DNA of 58,196 bases, taken from NCBI GenBank assembly GCA_020852815.1, contig JADZAN010000021.1, positions 1 to 58,196 on the forward strand. Reading direction: 5' to 3'. The notes under the pieces were generated by a model. The model was not told where the DNA came from. It did no database searches and saw nothing but the letters and a program-made list of their open reading frames with translations. Shown piece after piece: positions 24,353 to 33,014 of the stretch. The stretch comes from Gemmatimonadaceae bacterium (GTDB taxonomy: Bacteria > Gemmatimonadota > Gemmatimonadetes > Gemmatimonadales > Gemmatimonadaceae). How positions within the stretch are numbered: the stretch's first letter is position 1; each line of letters opens with the position of its first letter. The translations under genes and the position numbers were made by a program.

Positions 24353-25983
24353 ACGCTCGCGGGGTGCTGGCCATCGGGGTGCTCGCGGCGTGGGGGGCCG
24401 GCATTGCCGCCTTTGTGCAGCGCGAGTCGTCGCGGTCGCCGCGCGAGAAGCTCGCCGAGGCGGCGTCGCGTGTTGCACCGGGGGCGACGTACTTCGCGGT
24501 GGAGCGAGCGGGACGTCACGTCGGCTTCGCCTCGAACACGATCGACACGATTCCCGGCGGGTTGCAGGTGACGGACTACCTGGTGGGCGACGTGGCCCTG
24601 GGCGGGGCGCTGCAGCGCGTGACCGCGCAGTCGGTCGTGAAGCTGTCGCGCGCTCTCGCGTTGCGCTCATTCACCATCACCTTCAGCGGCGACTCGCAAT
24701 CCGTGCGGGCAACCGGGCGCACGGTCGGCGACTCGCTGCTCGAGTACGTGGTGCAGGCGGCGGGAGCCGTGGCCGACACCAATCGCGTGCGCCTCACCGG
24801 TCCGCTCCTCCTCCCCACGCTCATCCCGCTCGCCGTTGCACTTGGCGAGCCTCCCAGAGTCGGGCGCACCTACACGATCGACACGTTCGACCCAACCACG
24901 ATGGCAACGCGCGCGCTCCCCGTGAGCATCCGCGCCGAGTCGCTCTTTGTCCTCGTGGACAGCGCGGCGTTCGATCCCAACTCGCGCCGCTGGCTAGGCG
25001 CGCATGCCGACACGGTGCGCGGCTTTCATCTGACGTCGGCCGACGGTGCGGCATTCGACAGTTGGGTGGACGAGTTGGGGCGCATGATCACCGTGCGCGC
25101 ACCGGCTGGCCTGTCGATGCGCCGCACGGCCTATGAGGTCGCCTTCGAGAACTGGCGCACCGCAAGCCCGCTCCGGGCCAGAAGGAGCGGTGCCGCGCCG
25201 CCCCACGAGGACCGCTGGAGCGCGAGCGCCATCTCGGCGGGCGTGCTTGGCGCCTGGGCGCCGCGCGACACGCTCCGCGTGCGCGTTCGCGGGATCGATC
25301 TTTCCCGCCTCTCGATTGACGGCGGGGGGCAGCTGGTGACGGGCGACACGGTCACGATCGTGCGCGACGGCGCGAGCGAGCTGCGCCCCGCGTTCTCGCT
25401 CCCGCCTGACGCAGCGACGCGTGCGCGTTACGCGCGCGACCTGCGCACGGAGCCGTTGCTGGAAGTCGAGCACCCGGCAGTCGTGGCGCTGGCCAAGCGG
25501 CTGCGCATGCGCGAGTCCATGGCCGACGTGGTGACGCGCCGCCTCATGACGTGGGTCCACGACTCGCTGGCAAAGGAGGCGTCCGTCACCCTCCCCAGCG
25601 CAGTGGCCACGCTGCGCTCGCGCCGCGGCGACAGCAACGAGCACGCGCAGCTGTTCGTCGCCCTCGCGCGGGCGGCGGGGATCCCGGCGCGCACGGTGAG
25701 CGGCGTGGTGGCCATCGACGGTCAGTTCTACTACCACGCATGGGCCGAGGTGATGCTGCAACGCTGGGTTGGGGTTGACCCCACGCTGGGGCAGTTCCCG
25801 ACCGACGCCACGCACCTGCGCCTCCTCACCGGCGGACTCGGCGCGCAGGCGGAGCTGTCGCGTGTCACCGGCCGCCTCGACCTCAGCGTCGTCGGCGTTG
25901 CAGCCGGCGATGCGACGACGCCGCGCGCGCGCCGCGCTGCCTCTCCATTGACTCGTCAGGCGCCAGGCGCCTCCCCTCGATGA
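24349..25983 (+). CDS. Secreted/membrane transglutaminase-fold protein with Ser in place of Cys
   Basis: 544 residues: an N-terminal hydrophobic segment (about 4-23, signal or anchor), a long beta-rich region, and a transglutaminase-core domain near the C-terminus. The typical GDC(N/T)EHA nucleophile motif reads RRGDSNEHAQLF, with Ser429 (AGC) where Cys is expected. His463 (YYHAWAE) and Asp477 (VGVDPTLGQ) of the triad are kept. It may be inactive, a binding module, or use Ser. Coupled by ATGA overlaps to the macro-like gene upstream and the ABC ATPase downstream. Confidence 0.8.
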   Translation: MNARGVLAIGVLAAWGAGIAAFVQRESSRSPREKLAEAASRVAPGATYFAVERAGRHVGFASNTIDTIPGGLQVTDYLVGDVALGGALQRVTAQSVVKLSRALALRSFTITFSGDSQSVRATGRTVGDSLLEYVVQAAGAVADTNRVRLTGPLLLPTLIPLAVALGEPPRVGRTYTIDTFDPTTMATRALPVSIRAESLFVLVDSAAFDPNSRRWLGAHADTVRGFHLTSADGAAFDSWVDELGRMITVRAPAGLSMRRTAYEVAFENWRTASPLRARRSGAAPPHEDRWSASAISAGVLGAWAPRDTLRVRVRGIDLSRLSIDGGGQLVTGDTVTIVRDGASELRPAFSLPPDAATRARYARDLRTEPLLEVEHPAVVALAKRLRMRESMADVVTRRLMTWVHDSLAKEASVTLPSAVATLRSRRGDSNEHAQLFVALARAAGIPARTVSGVVAIDGQFYYHAWAEVMLQRWVGVDPTLGQFPTDATHLRLLTGGLGAQAELSRVTGRLDLSVVGVAAGDATTPRARRAASPLTRQAPGASPR

Positions 25984-26738
25984 TCGAGATCTCCTCGCTC
26001 ACCAAGAAGTACGGCTCCTTCACGGCCGTCGACGCCATCGACCTTTCTGTCCCCAAGGGGGAGCTGTTCGGCTTCCTGGGCCCTAACGGCGCGGGGAAGA
26101 CGACGACGCTGCGCATGATTGCCGGCATCCTGCGTCCCACGGCGGGAACGGTGCGCATCGCCGGGCTGGACATCGGCGCCGATCCCATGGCGGCCAAGGC
26201 CAAGCTCGGCTTCATCCCCGACCGCCCCTTCATCTATGAGAAGCTGACGGGGATGGAGTTCCTGCGATTCGTCGCCGGGCTGTATCGCGAGGAGGGCTCG
26301 AGTGTCGAGCACCGCGCCCGCGAGTTGCTCGCCCTGTTCGACCTGGAGGACTGGCGCGACGAAGTCGTCGAGTCGTATTCGCATGGGATGCGGCAGAAGC
26401 TGATCATCTCCAGCGCCTTCGTGCACCGCCCCGACGTGATCGTCGTCGACGAGCCAATGGTGGGGCTCGATCCCAAGGCGGCGAAGACGCTCAAGGAGCT
26501 GTTTCGCGAGTACACGCGCCGCGGGCACACGATCATGATGTCGACGCACACCCTCGAGGTGGCGCAGACGATGTGCGACCGCATCGCGATCATCCAGAAA
26601 GGGAAGATTCGCGCCTGCGGGAGCATGGACGACCTGCGCCGGAACGCCGAGCGCGGCGACGAGGGGCTGGAAGAGATCTTCCTTCGCCTCACCGGCGAGA
26701 ATGCCGCCCGCGGGTTGGTCGAGGTGCTGGATGCCTAA
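25980..26738 (+). CDS. ABC transporter ATP-binding protein
   Basis: 252 residues with Walker A GPNGAGKTT (34-42), Q-loop area GFIPDRP, signature-like YSHGMRQK, Walker B VIVVDEPMVGLD and switch His in STHTLE. Belongs to the CcmA/NatA-like subgroup that pairs with ABC-2 exporters. Its end overlaps the permease gene by 8 nt (ATGCCTAA). The Walker A Pro-Asn is encoded CCT-AAC as part of a CCTAACG motif. Confidence 0.94.
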   Translation: MIEISSLTKKYGSFTAVDAIDLSVPKGELFGFLGPNGAGKTTTLRMIAGILRPTAGTVRIAGLDIGADPMAAKAKLGFIPDRPFIYEKLTGMEFLRFVAGLYREEGSSVEHRARELLALFDLEDWRDEVVESYSHGMRQKLIISSAFVHRPDVIVVDEPMVGLDPKAAKTLKELFREYTRRGHTIMMSTHTLEVAQTMCDRIAIIQKGKIRACGSMDDLRRNAERGDEGLEEIFLRLTGENAARGLVEVLDA

Positions 26739-28416
26739 CGGGCTGTGGCACGTGCTCTCCCCGAAGTGGCAGACGGTGCGCAATCGCGCCGCCACCGCCG
26801 AGAAGGGGCGCGGGGTCCGGTACGCACTGCTCGGGTTGATCGGGGTGGGCTTCTGGGCGTTCGCCTTCGGGGCACTCTACCGCGTGCTGGCCTACTTCAA
26901 GGGGGTGGAGGAGATCGGCGCGCTGCTCGCCGGCAAGCTCCTCGGCATCGTCCTGCTGTCGTTCGTGTCCATTCTCCTCCTGTCGAACATCATCACGGCG
27001 CTCTCGTCGTTCTTCCTCGCCCGCGACCTCGACCTCCTCGTCTCGGCGCCGGTGGACTGGCTCACGCTGTACGCCGCGAAGTTGCTGGAGACGACGCTTC
27101 ACTCGAGCTGGATGGTCGTCCTGCTCGCGGTTCCGATGCTCACCGCCTACGGCGTGGCGTACGATGGTGGGCCGCTCTTCCCGCTGGTGGCCTTGGCCGC
27201 GTTCATCCCCTTCCTCCTCCTGCCATCAGTCGTTGGCAGCGCCATCACATTGCTCCTGGTCAACGTCTTCCCCGCCAGGCGCACTCGCGACATCCTCTCG
27301 GTGATCACGGTGATTGCCGGCGCAGGGGTCGTGGTGCTGTTCCGCCTCATGCGCCCGGAAAAGCTGGCCCGGCCGGAGGGCTTCCGTTCGCTGGTCGAGT
27401 TCATATCGGTGCTTCGCGGCCCCACCTCGCCGATGCTCCCCAGCGAGTGGATGCAGCGCACGTTGATGGGTTTCCTCACCGGCGACGTGGACCTCCTGCC
27501 GTTGTACCTGCTCTGGTCGACGGCAGCGGCCTTCGTCGTGCTGGGGGCGCTCCTTCACCGCGCGCTGTACCCCGTGGGCTTCACCAAGGCGCAGGAAAGT
27601 GCGCAGCAGTCGGTGCGCAGCACGGGAAAGCCGAGCCTCCTGTCGCAGATGCTCCGCCCCTGGGGAACGCGCCGTCGCGAGCTGATCCTCAAGGAGGTGC
27701 GCGTCTTCTTCCGCGACACGACGCAGTGGTCGCAGCTGATCCTGCTGGCGGTGCTCGTGGTGGTGTACGTCGTGAACATCAAGTTCCTGCCGCTCACGGG
27801 AGACGGGATCACCTTCTTCATCGTCAACCTGATCCCGTTCCTCAACCTGGGGCTGGCCGGCTTCGTCCTCGCCTCGATCGCCGCGCGCTTTCTCTTCCCG
27901 GGGGTGAGCCTCGAGGGGCGCTCGTGGTGGCTCCTGCGCTCGTCGCCGCTGTCGATGCACGAGCTGCTGTGGTCCAAGTTCTGGGTGGGGACGGTCCCGT
28001 TGCTCGTCCTTGCCCTCTCGATCGTGGCGGTGACCAACTACTTGCTGCAGGTGAGCCCGTTCATGTTCGCGGTCTCGGTGGGATCGATCACGCTCATGAC
28101 CTTTGCCATCGCCGGGCTCGCCGTGGGATTCGGGACGCTCTATCCCCGCTTCGAGACCGAGAACGCGGCGCAGATCCCCACGTCGTTCGGCGGGTTGATG
28201 TTCATGATGACGGCGGTGCTGGTGATTGGCGGCGTGATCTTTCTCGAGGCGCGCCCGGTGTACGGCTACCTCAGCGCGCGCCTGTACGGCGCCGCCGACG
28301 CGGTGGACCCGACCGGGATGATCATCGGCTTCGGCCTCGCCGCGCTTCTCTGTCTCGCCGCCACGTTTGTCCCGCTGCGCATGGCCCTGCGGCGACTCGA
28401 GGCGCTCGAGCGTTAG
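26731..28416 (+). CDS. ABC exporter permease (ABC-2-like)
   Basis: 561 residues with about twelve hydrophobic segments, e.g. ALLGLIGVGFWAFAFGALY, IVLLSFVSILLLSNIITALS and VVVYVVNIKFLPL. The ATG at 26731 begins MPNGLWHVLSPKWQTVRN and overlaps the ATPase stop; a longer start is possible but unlikely. Together with the ATPase it forms one exporter; substrate unknown. The stop codon TAG is inside a CGTTAGG motif. Confidence 0.88.
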   Translation: MPNGLWHVLSPKWQTVRNRAATAEKGRGVRYALLGLIGVGFWAFAFGALYRVLAYFKGVEEIGALLAGKLLGIVLLSFVSILLLSNIITALSSFFLARDLDLLVSAPVDWLTLYAAKLLETTLHSSWMVVLLAVPMLTAYGVAYDGGPLFPLVALAAFIPFLLLPSVVGSAITLLLVNVFPARRTRDILSVITVIAGAGVVVLFRLMRPEKLARPEGFRSLVEFISVLRGPTSPMLPSEWMQRTLMGFLTGDVDLLPLYLLWSTAAAFVVLGALLHRALYPVGFTKAQESAQQSVRSTGKPSLLSQMLRPWGTRRRELILKEVRVFFRDTTQWSQLILLAVLVVVYVVNIKFLPLTGDGITFFIVNLIPFLNLGLAGFVLASIAARFLFPGVSLEGRSWWLLRSSPLSMHELLWSKFWVGTVPLLVLALSIVAVTNYLLQVSPFMFAVSVGSITLMTFAIAGLAVGFGTLYPRFETENAAQIPTSFGGLMFMMTAVLVIGGVIFLEARPVYGYLSARLYGAADAVDPTGMIIGFGLAALLCLAATFVPLRMALRRLEALER

Positions 28417-28483
28417 GCGCTCCGTCGCTCCGGCGCCCCGCGTTCAGCGTTAGGCACGCGACGGGTGCGGCTGGCGCCTGGCG

Positions 28484-29047
28484 TCAGGAGCGCAGCGGCG
28501 CCCCACACTGGTCGCAGTAGCGGGCGGCGCCTGCGCGAACTGCGGCACCGCAGCGCGGGCAACCGCCCAGCGCGCGTCCGCAGCTGGAACAGAAGCGCGC
28601 CCCGGGCTCTGGGCGCGGCCCGCAGTCGGGACAGGTCACCGCGTTGACACGTTCCGCGCGCACCAGACGCTCGGCTTCTTCCTCGAGCGATGACGACGAC
28701 GCTGGCGAGGATGCAGTCGGTGCCGGCGACTCGGCGGCTGGCGACGCGGGAGATGGCGGCGTGGAGGCGGCGCTCTCGGCGCGACGCGCGCGCGCGTCGA
28801 GTGCGGCCAGCATCCTGCCGTAGTCCGCATCGGACAGCTTTCCCATCGCGTGGTCGAGCGTCAGCTCCTCGCGCTCGAGCGCGAGTGCGTCCTCGACAGG
28901 CACGCGTCCCTTCGCGGTGCCGCGTGGCGCGGGCCGCGGCGACGGTGACGGTGGCGCGTCGTCGTCCGTGGACCGGCGAAGGAAGGGATAGACGGCGAAG
29001 GCGAGTCCGCCGACCATGAGGACGATTCCTGCGACGAGCATGCTCAT
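28484..29047 (-). CDS. Zinc-ribbon membrane protein with CcmI-like N-terminus
   Basis: 187 residues. One N-terminal membrane helix (LVAGIVLMVGGLAFAVYPFL), then a CcmI-like segment (ALALEREELTLDHAMGKLSDADYGRML), an Ala/Pro/Ser linker and a C-terminal double zinc ribbon: CPDCG, CSSCG, CPRCG, CDQCG. The ATG at 29047 overlaps the stop of the CcmF-like gene by 4 nt. In cytochrome c maturation CcmI presents apocytochrome to CcmF; the neighbour supports that reading, but the zinc ribbons are not part of classical CcmI. Role inferred. Confidence 0.7.
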   Translation of the reverse strand: MSMLVAGIVLMVGGLAFAVYPFLRRSTDDDAPPSPSPRPAPRGTAKGRVPVEDALALEREELTLDHAMGKLSDADYGRMLAALDARARRAESAASTPPSPASPAAESPAPTASSPASSSSLEEEAERLVRAERVNAVTCPDCGPRPEPGARFCSSCGRALGGCPRCGAAVRAGAARYCDQCGAPLRS

Positions 29048-31008
29048 GAGATCGTGGTGACGTTGGGATCGAATGCGAACGACGACGCATCGTGAGGCAT
29101 CCTCGTCCCGCCAGTGGTGGCCAGTTGCGCCAGGAGTGCGCCGGTCACGAGCAGCACGGCGCCCCCCCACAGCGAGGCAAGGACGACGACCGTGATGCGC
29201 ATCCGCACCTGCTGGAGCGTCCCGAACTCCTCGGCGACGATGCGAATCTCCTCGAAAGGAAAGCGAAGAACCGCGGGGCGCGCGAGGGGCGATGTGATGA
29301 TTTCGTCGCGCGAGTCGACGTACTCGCGGCGGTCCGGCGAGAGGAGCGCTCGCGCGCGCCCAGCGACCATCGGCTCGAGAGCGACGGCGGCCACATGTGC
29401 ATTCTCGTCCTCGAACTGCGAGACGCCCTGGTGCACGAGCGTCACGGGGGAACCGAATCGGCGCACCACCGTGGTGCGACCGCCGCTCGCCACCGTGCGC
29501 TCGATTGTCACGGCGGCCGCCTCACCGGCAGCTGCAAACGCCAGGCAGGCAATCGCGCCTGCGTATGACGCGCGGATCGCCCGTGCGCGCACGGTCGCTG
29601 CTGACGCAAGTGCGCTCGCGGTGACCAGGAGAGCAACCGCCGCCACGCCGCCCCACCAGGTACCAGGCGACGCGAGCGCTGCGCCGAGCGTGGGTGAGCT
29701 AGTCGTCGGGTGCGCACCGGGCGCCACGCCCTGAAGCGCGCCGGGCGCCATGCCAATCACAATGCCAGCCGCCACGCCGAGCGTGAGGGCCAACAGGAGC
29801 GCCCCCCGGCGCGCCCATCGGGGTCGAGTCGCTGCCAGGGTGGCACCTGACGGCGTCTCGAAGGACGCCGCGAGTGCCAGCACGAGGCCGGCCATCAGCG
29901 CCCACTGCCTGAGGTCGCGCGTCGTGGCGACGGTCTCGGCACGCGGGAGGAGCGAGAGGGCGGCGCCGACGACCAGGAGGGCGATCGATCCCGTCAGGAG
30001 AGAAGGCGCGAGCCTCGAGGTATGATCCCGCGTATCGTCGCGCGGCTCGCGGGCGCGCACGTTGCGCCTCGCGGACGCGAGCGCCCCCGACGCCGCGGCG
30101 CCTAACGAAAGCCAGGCGAACCCCTGCAACGCCCATGCGCCACCCTCGGCGTCCACACCACGGAGCAGCGCGTTCGCCACGAGACCCAGCGTCCCCAGCC
30201 ACGACGCCAATCGCGCGGTCCCGTCGCCCGAGGTGAGGAGCGTGAGTCCCGCCGCCACCATCGGCGCGACGAGGAGGCCGCTGAAGGCATCGACGGCGGC
30301 GGGAGTCGGCGCCACCCCCGTGGCGTACACGCCCCGAGCGCCGCCCCACATCGCGAACGCCAGCAGGACGACTACCGATGCTGACAGCAGTTCCTCCACC
30401 CGCGCGTCATGCGCGTTGCGTGCGCCACGTGCGCCGCGCGGCTGGGGGAGCGCGGAGTCGTCGGCGGCAAGCGCGGTTGCGGCGGCCGACACGGCGACGG
30501 CGAGCGCGATGGCCAACCGCGAGGCGACCGACAGCGGATGCTGCAACGCCGGAACCAGTCCGAGACCGTCTCCCGGGACCCAGGGGAGCGTCGCGAACGC
30601 TCGGGCCGCGAGCGACGTGGCAAGCAGCGCCAGCACGACGGTCCCGACAGCCGCAACGCCGAGCGCCGTGCGCGCACACCAAGACACGAGTGCGCCGGCA
30701 AGCGCCGCCAGCGCCGCGGTGGGAAGCACGCTCCCGGCCGGGAGCTGCCAGAGTGCCGCGACGCGATAGCTGGCCGGGAGATTGCGCGTGATCGAACGGG
30801 CCACGTAGCTGACGGTCACGTCCCCCGCCAGGAGCAACTGGACCAGGGCCACCGTCGCGATCGCGGCCGCCGCGGCGCTCCCCAGGAGGGCGAGTTCCCC
30901 CCACCGCCGGCGCTGATCCCCGGGCGGCGTCGTCACGAACCCTGCCCCGAACGCGCACGCGGCCAGCAGCGCAGCGATCCAACTGGCGGCCGTTCCTACA
31001 ATCGCCAC
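29044..31008 (-). CDS. CcmF-like cytochrome c biogenesis membrane protein, divergent
   Basis: 654 residues, many membrane segments. Features shared with CcmF are SYRVAALWQLPAGS near the N-terminus, PGDGLGLVPALQHPLSVASR (the conserved LQHP region), and a C-terminal soluble part followed by a last helix (LSPDRREYVDSRDE, then ITVVVLASLWGGAVLL). The tryptophan-rich WWD haem-handling motif (WGG-W-WDPVEN) is not seen; only AMWGGARGVY appears in that area. It could be a degenerate or specialised CcmF. The start is a GTG. Coupled to the zinc-ribbon gene. Confidence 0.7.
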   Translation of the reverse strand: MAIVGTAASWIAALLAACAFGAGFVTTPPGDQRRRWGELALLGSAAAAAIATVALVQLLLAGDVTVSYVARSITRNLPASYRVAALWQLPAGSVLPTAALAALAGALVSWCARTALGVAAVGTVVLALLATSLAARAFATLPWVPGDGLGLVPALQHPLSVASRLAIALAVAVSAAATALAADDSALPQPRGARGARNAHDARVEELLSASVVVLLAFAMWGGARGVYATGVAPTPAAVDAFSGLLVAPMVAAGLTLLTSGDGTARLASWLGTLGLVANALLRGVDAEGGAWALQGFAWLSLGAAASGALASARRNVRAREPRDDTRDHTSRLAPSLLTGSIALLVVGAALSLLPRAETVATTRDLRQWALMAGLVLALAASFETPSGATLAATRPRWARRGALLLALTLGVAAGIVIGMAPGALQGVAPGAHPTTSSPTLGAALASPGTWWGGVAAVALLVTASALASAATVRARAIRASYAGAIACLAFAAAGEAAAVTIERTVASGGRTTVVRRFGSPVTLVHQGVSQFEDENAHVAAVALEPMVAGRARALLSPDRREYVDSRDEIITSPLARPAVLRFPFEEIRIVAEEFGTLQQVRMRITVVVLASLWGGAVLLVTGALLAQLATTGGTRMPHDASSFAFDPNVTTIS

Positions 31009-31068
31009 GGCCTCATCGAGACATCACCTGATGGCCGACGCGGCGGCGACCTTCGATCGAGTGGGCGC

Positions 31069-31272
31069 CTAGTCATTCTTGTGCCGAACCGCTTCCTGTC
31101 GCACCTGATTCATGATGCGCTCGAGGGCGGTTTCGGCCTTGGCTCGCTCGTCGTCGGGCCATGGGCCTGCGTGGCGGTGCAGCTCCCGCACCTGTTCCAG
31201 CATGTCGTTGATCAGGATGCGGAGCAGGACGTTCTTGCGCTGCTCCCGCGGCACGTCTTCGTCTTCTGTCAT
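31069..31272 (-). CDS. Small hypothetical protein
   Basis: 67 residues from MTEDEDVPREQRKN: acidic start, then predicted amphipathic helices (LLRILINDMLEQVRELHRHA, KAETALERIMNQVRQEA). No membrane segment or known motif. The ATG at 31272 is preferred over an in-frame extension that is compositionally unlike a protein. 60 nt upstream of the CcmF-like gene on the same strand, so possibly co-transcribed. Function unknown. Confidence 0.6.
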   Translation of the reverse strand: MTEDEDVPREQRKNVLLRILINDMLEQVRELHRHAGPWPDDERAKAETALERIMNQVRQEAVRHKND

Positions 31273-31478
31273 AAACGGGGCATGGACCGTAACACTGTCA
31301 TTTCCGCGACGGGTACATGATGGCGACGCTGGCCACTCCGGCGCCAGCCACATCGGCGCTCACGTCGCCGGCCGCTGCGGCGATGCAGCGCCCGCGGCCA
31401 GCGGATGGCGAAGGACGCTCGGGGCCGCCAGGTGTTGCTCGCGCGGCTGTGGCGCCTGGTTGCTCGTGCTCGCCGCTG

Positions 31479-32948
31479 CTAGCGATCGTTGGCCCAGGAC
31501 AGCGCGGCGCGGACCGCACGCTGCCAGCCGGCGTACGCGGCGCCCCGGAGGTCGCTCTCCGAGTGGGGGGAGAATCGCGTGAAGCGCCGCGACGCGAGGA
31601 ACTCGTCCGGCGACTGCCATACGGCCGCGGCGATCCCGGCCAGGCCGGCCGCGCCTAACGCGGTCGTCTCGATCATGGCCGGGCGCTCCACCGCCACCTG
31701 CAACACGTCGGCCTGGAACTGCATGAGCCAGTCGTTCGCGGTGGCGCCACCATCCACGCGCAGCGTGTCGAGGGTGACGCCCTGCGAGCGCACCGCGTCG
31801 ACCACATCGGCCGTGCCATAGGCCATGGCCTCGAGCGCGGCACGCACCAGGTGGGCCCGCGTCGTCCCGCGCGTGAGGCCGACGATCGTCCCCCGCGCCT
31901 CCGGCGACCAGTGCGGCGCACCCAGTCCCACGAGCGCCGGCACGAAATACACGCCGTCGTTGGAGGTGAGCGAGCGCGCGAGCGCCTCGGAGTCGGCGGC
32001 TCGCTCGATGACCTGCAGCCCGTCACGCAGCCATTGCACGGCGGCGCCGGCAATGAAGATCGAGGCCTCCAGCGCATACGCGCGGCCGCCAGCGGCGTCG
32101 CAGGCGATCGTCGTCAGGAGCCCGCCGCCCCCCGCCGGTCGCGTTGCCCCCGCGTTGAAGAGGAGGAAGGCTCCGGTGCCGTAGGTGTTCTTCCCCTCCC
32201 CCGCTCGCCAGCACCCCTGGCCGTAAAGCGCTGCCTGCTGGTCGCCAGCAACACCCATGATGGGAATCGCGGCGCCAAGTTGCGCCTGCTCCGTCACCCC
32301 AAACGCCCCGGCCGACGGACGCACCTCGGGGAGCATGGAGCGCGGGACGCCGAACAGTGCGCACAGCTCGTTGCTCCACGCGCCAGCCTCGAGATCGTAC
32401 AGCATGGTGCGCGACGCGTTGGTGGGATCGGTGGCGTGCACCGCGCCGCCGGTGAGCGACCAGATGAGCCAGGTGTCGATCGTCCCCGCCAGCAGCTCGC
32501 CGTCGGCGGCGCGACGCGCGAGCGCCGGGTCGCGCAGGAGCCATTCGAGCTTGGAGGCGGAGAAGTACGGATCGATCACGAGTCCGGTGCGACGGGCGAT
32601 CTCGCTCGCGCGCGGGGCGAGCTGGGCGCAGCGCTCGGCGGTGCGACGATCCTGCCAGACGATGGCGCGGGCAACTGGGCGAGCGGTGGCGCGACTCCAG
32701 ACGACGATGGTCTCGCGTTGGTTGGTGATGCCGATGGCATCGGGCACGACACCCGAGCGCGCGATGGCCTCGCGCGCCGCATCGCGTGTGCGCTCGAGGA
32801 TTTCCTCGGCGTCGTGTTCCACCCAGCCGGGTTGCGGGTAGTGCTGGGTGATCTCGCGATAGGCGCGTCCGGCAATGGAGCCGTCACGACGAACGACGAG
32901 GCAAGTGGAGCCCGTGGTGCCCTGATCGATCGCGAGGACGTGTCGCAT
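31479..32948 (-). CDS. glpK: Glycerol kinase
   Basis: FGGY-family kinase making sn-glycerol 3-phosphate from glycerol and ATP; 489 residues, standard length. N-terminal phosphate loop DQGTTGSTCLV (8-18), GITNQRET (about 73-80), WQDRRTAERC, GVAGDQQAALYGQGC, the ATP-site KNTYGTGAFLL, and C-terminal VDGGATANDWLMQFQADVL are all present. No glycerol facilitator or GlpD is next to it. Same strand as mtnA but separated by 66 nt; functional link unlikely. Confidence 0.95.
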   Translation of the reverse strand: MRHVLAIDQGTTGSTCLVVRRDGSIAGRAYREITQHYPQPGWVEHDAEEILERTRDAAREAIARSGVVPDAIGITNQRETIVVWSRATARPVARAIVWQDRRTAERCAQLAPRASEIARRTGLVIDPYFSASKLEWLLRDPALARRAADGELLAGTIDTWLIWSLTGGAVHATDPTNASRTMLYDLEAGAWSNELCALFGVPRSMLPEVRPSAGAFGVTEQAQLGAAIPIMGVAGDQQAALYGQGCWRAGEGKNTYGTGAFLLFNAGATRPAGGGGLLTTIACDAAGGRAYALEASIFIAGAAVQWLRDGLQVIERAADSEALARSLTSNDGVYFVPALVGLGAPHWSPEARGTIVGLTRGTTRAHLVRAALEAMAYGTADVVDAVRSQGVTLDTLRVDGGATANDWLMQFQADVLQVAVERPAMIETTALGAAGLAGIAAAVWQSPDEFLASRRFTRFSPHSESDLRGAAYAGWQRAVRAALSWANDR

Positions 32949-33014
32949 GCGAGGAAATGGTACGAGGCGAGATGAAATGGTGAGGTGCCACCGGGAGCGA
33001 GGGGCGATGTTGTT

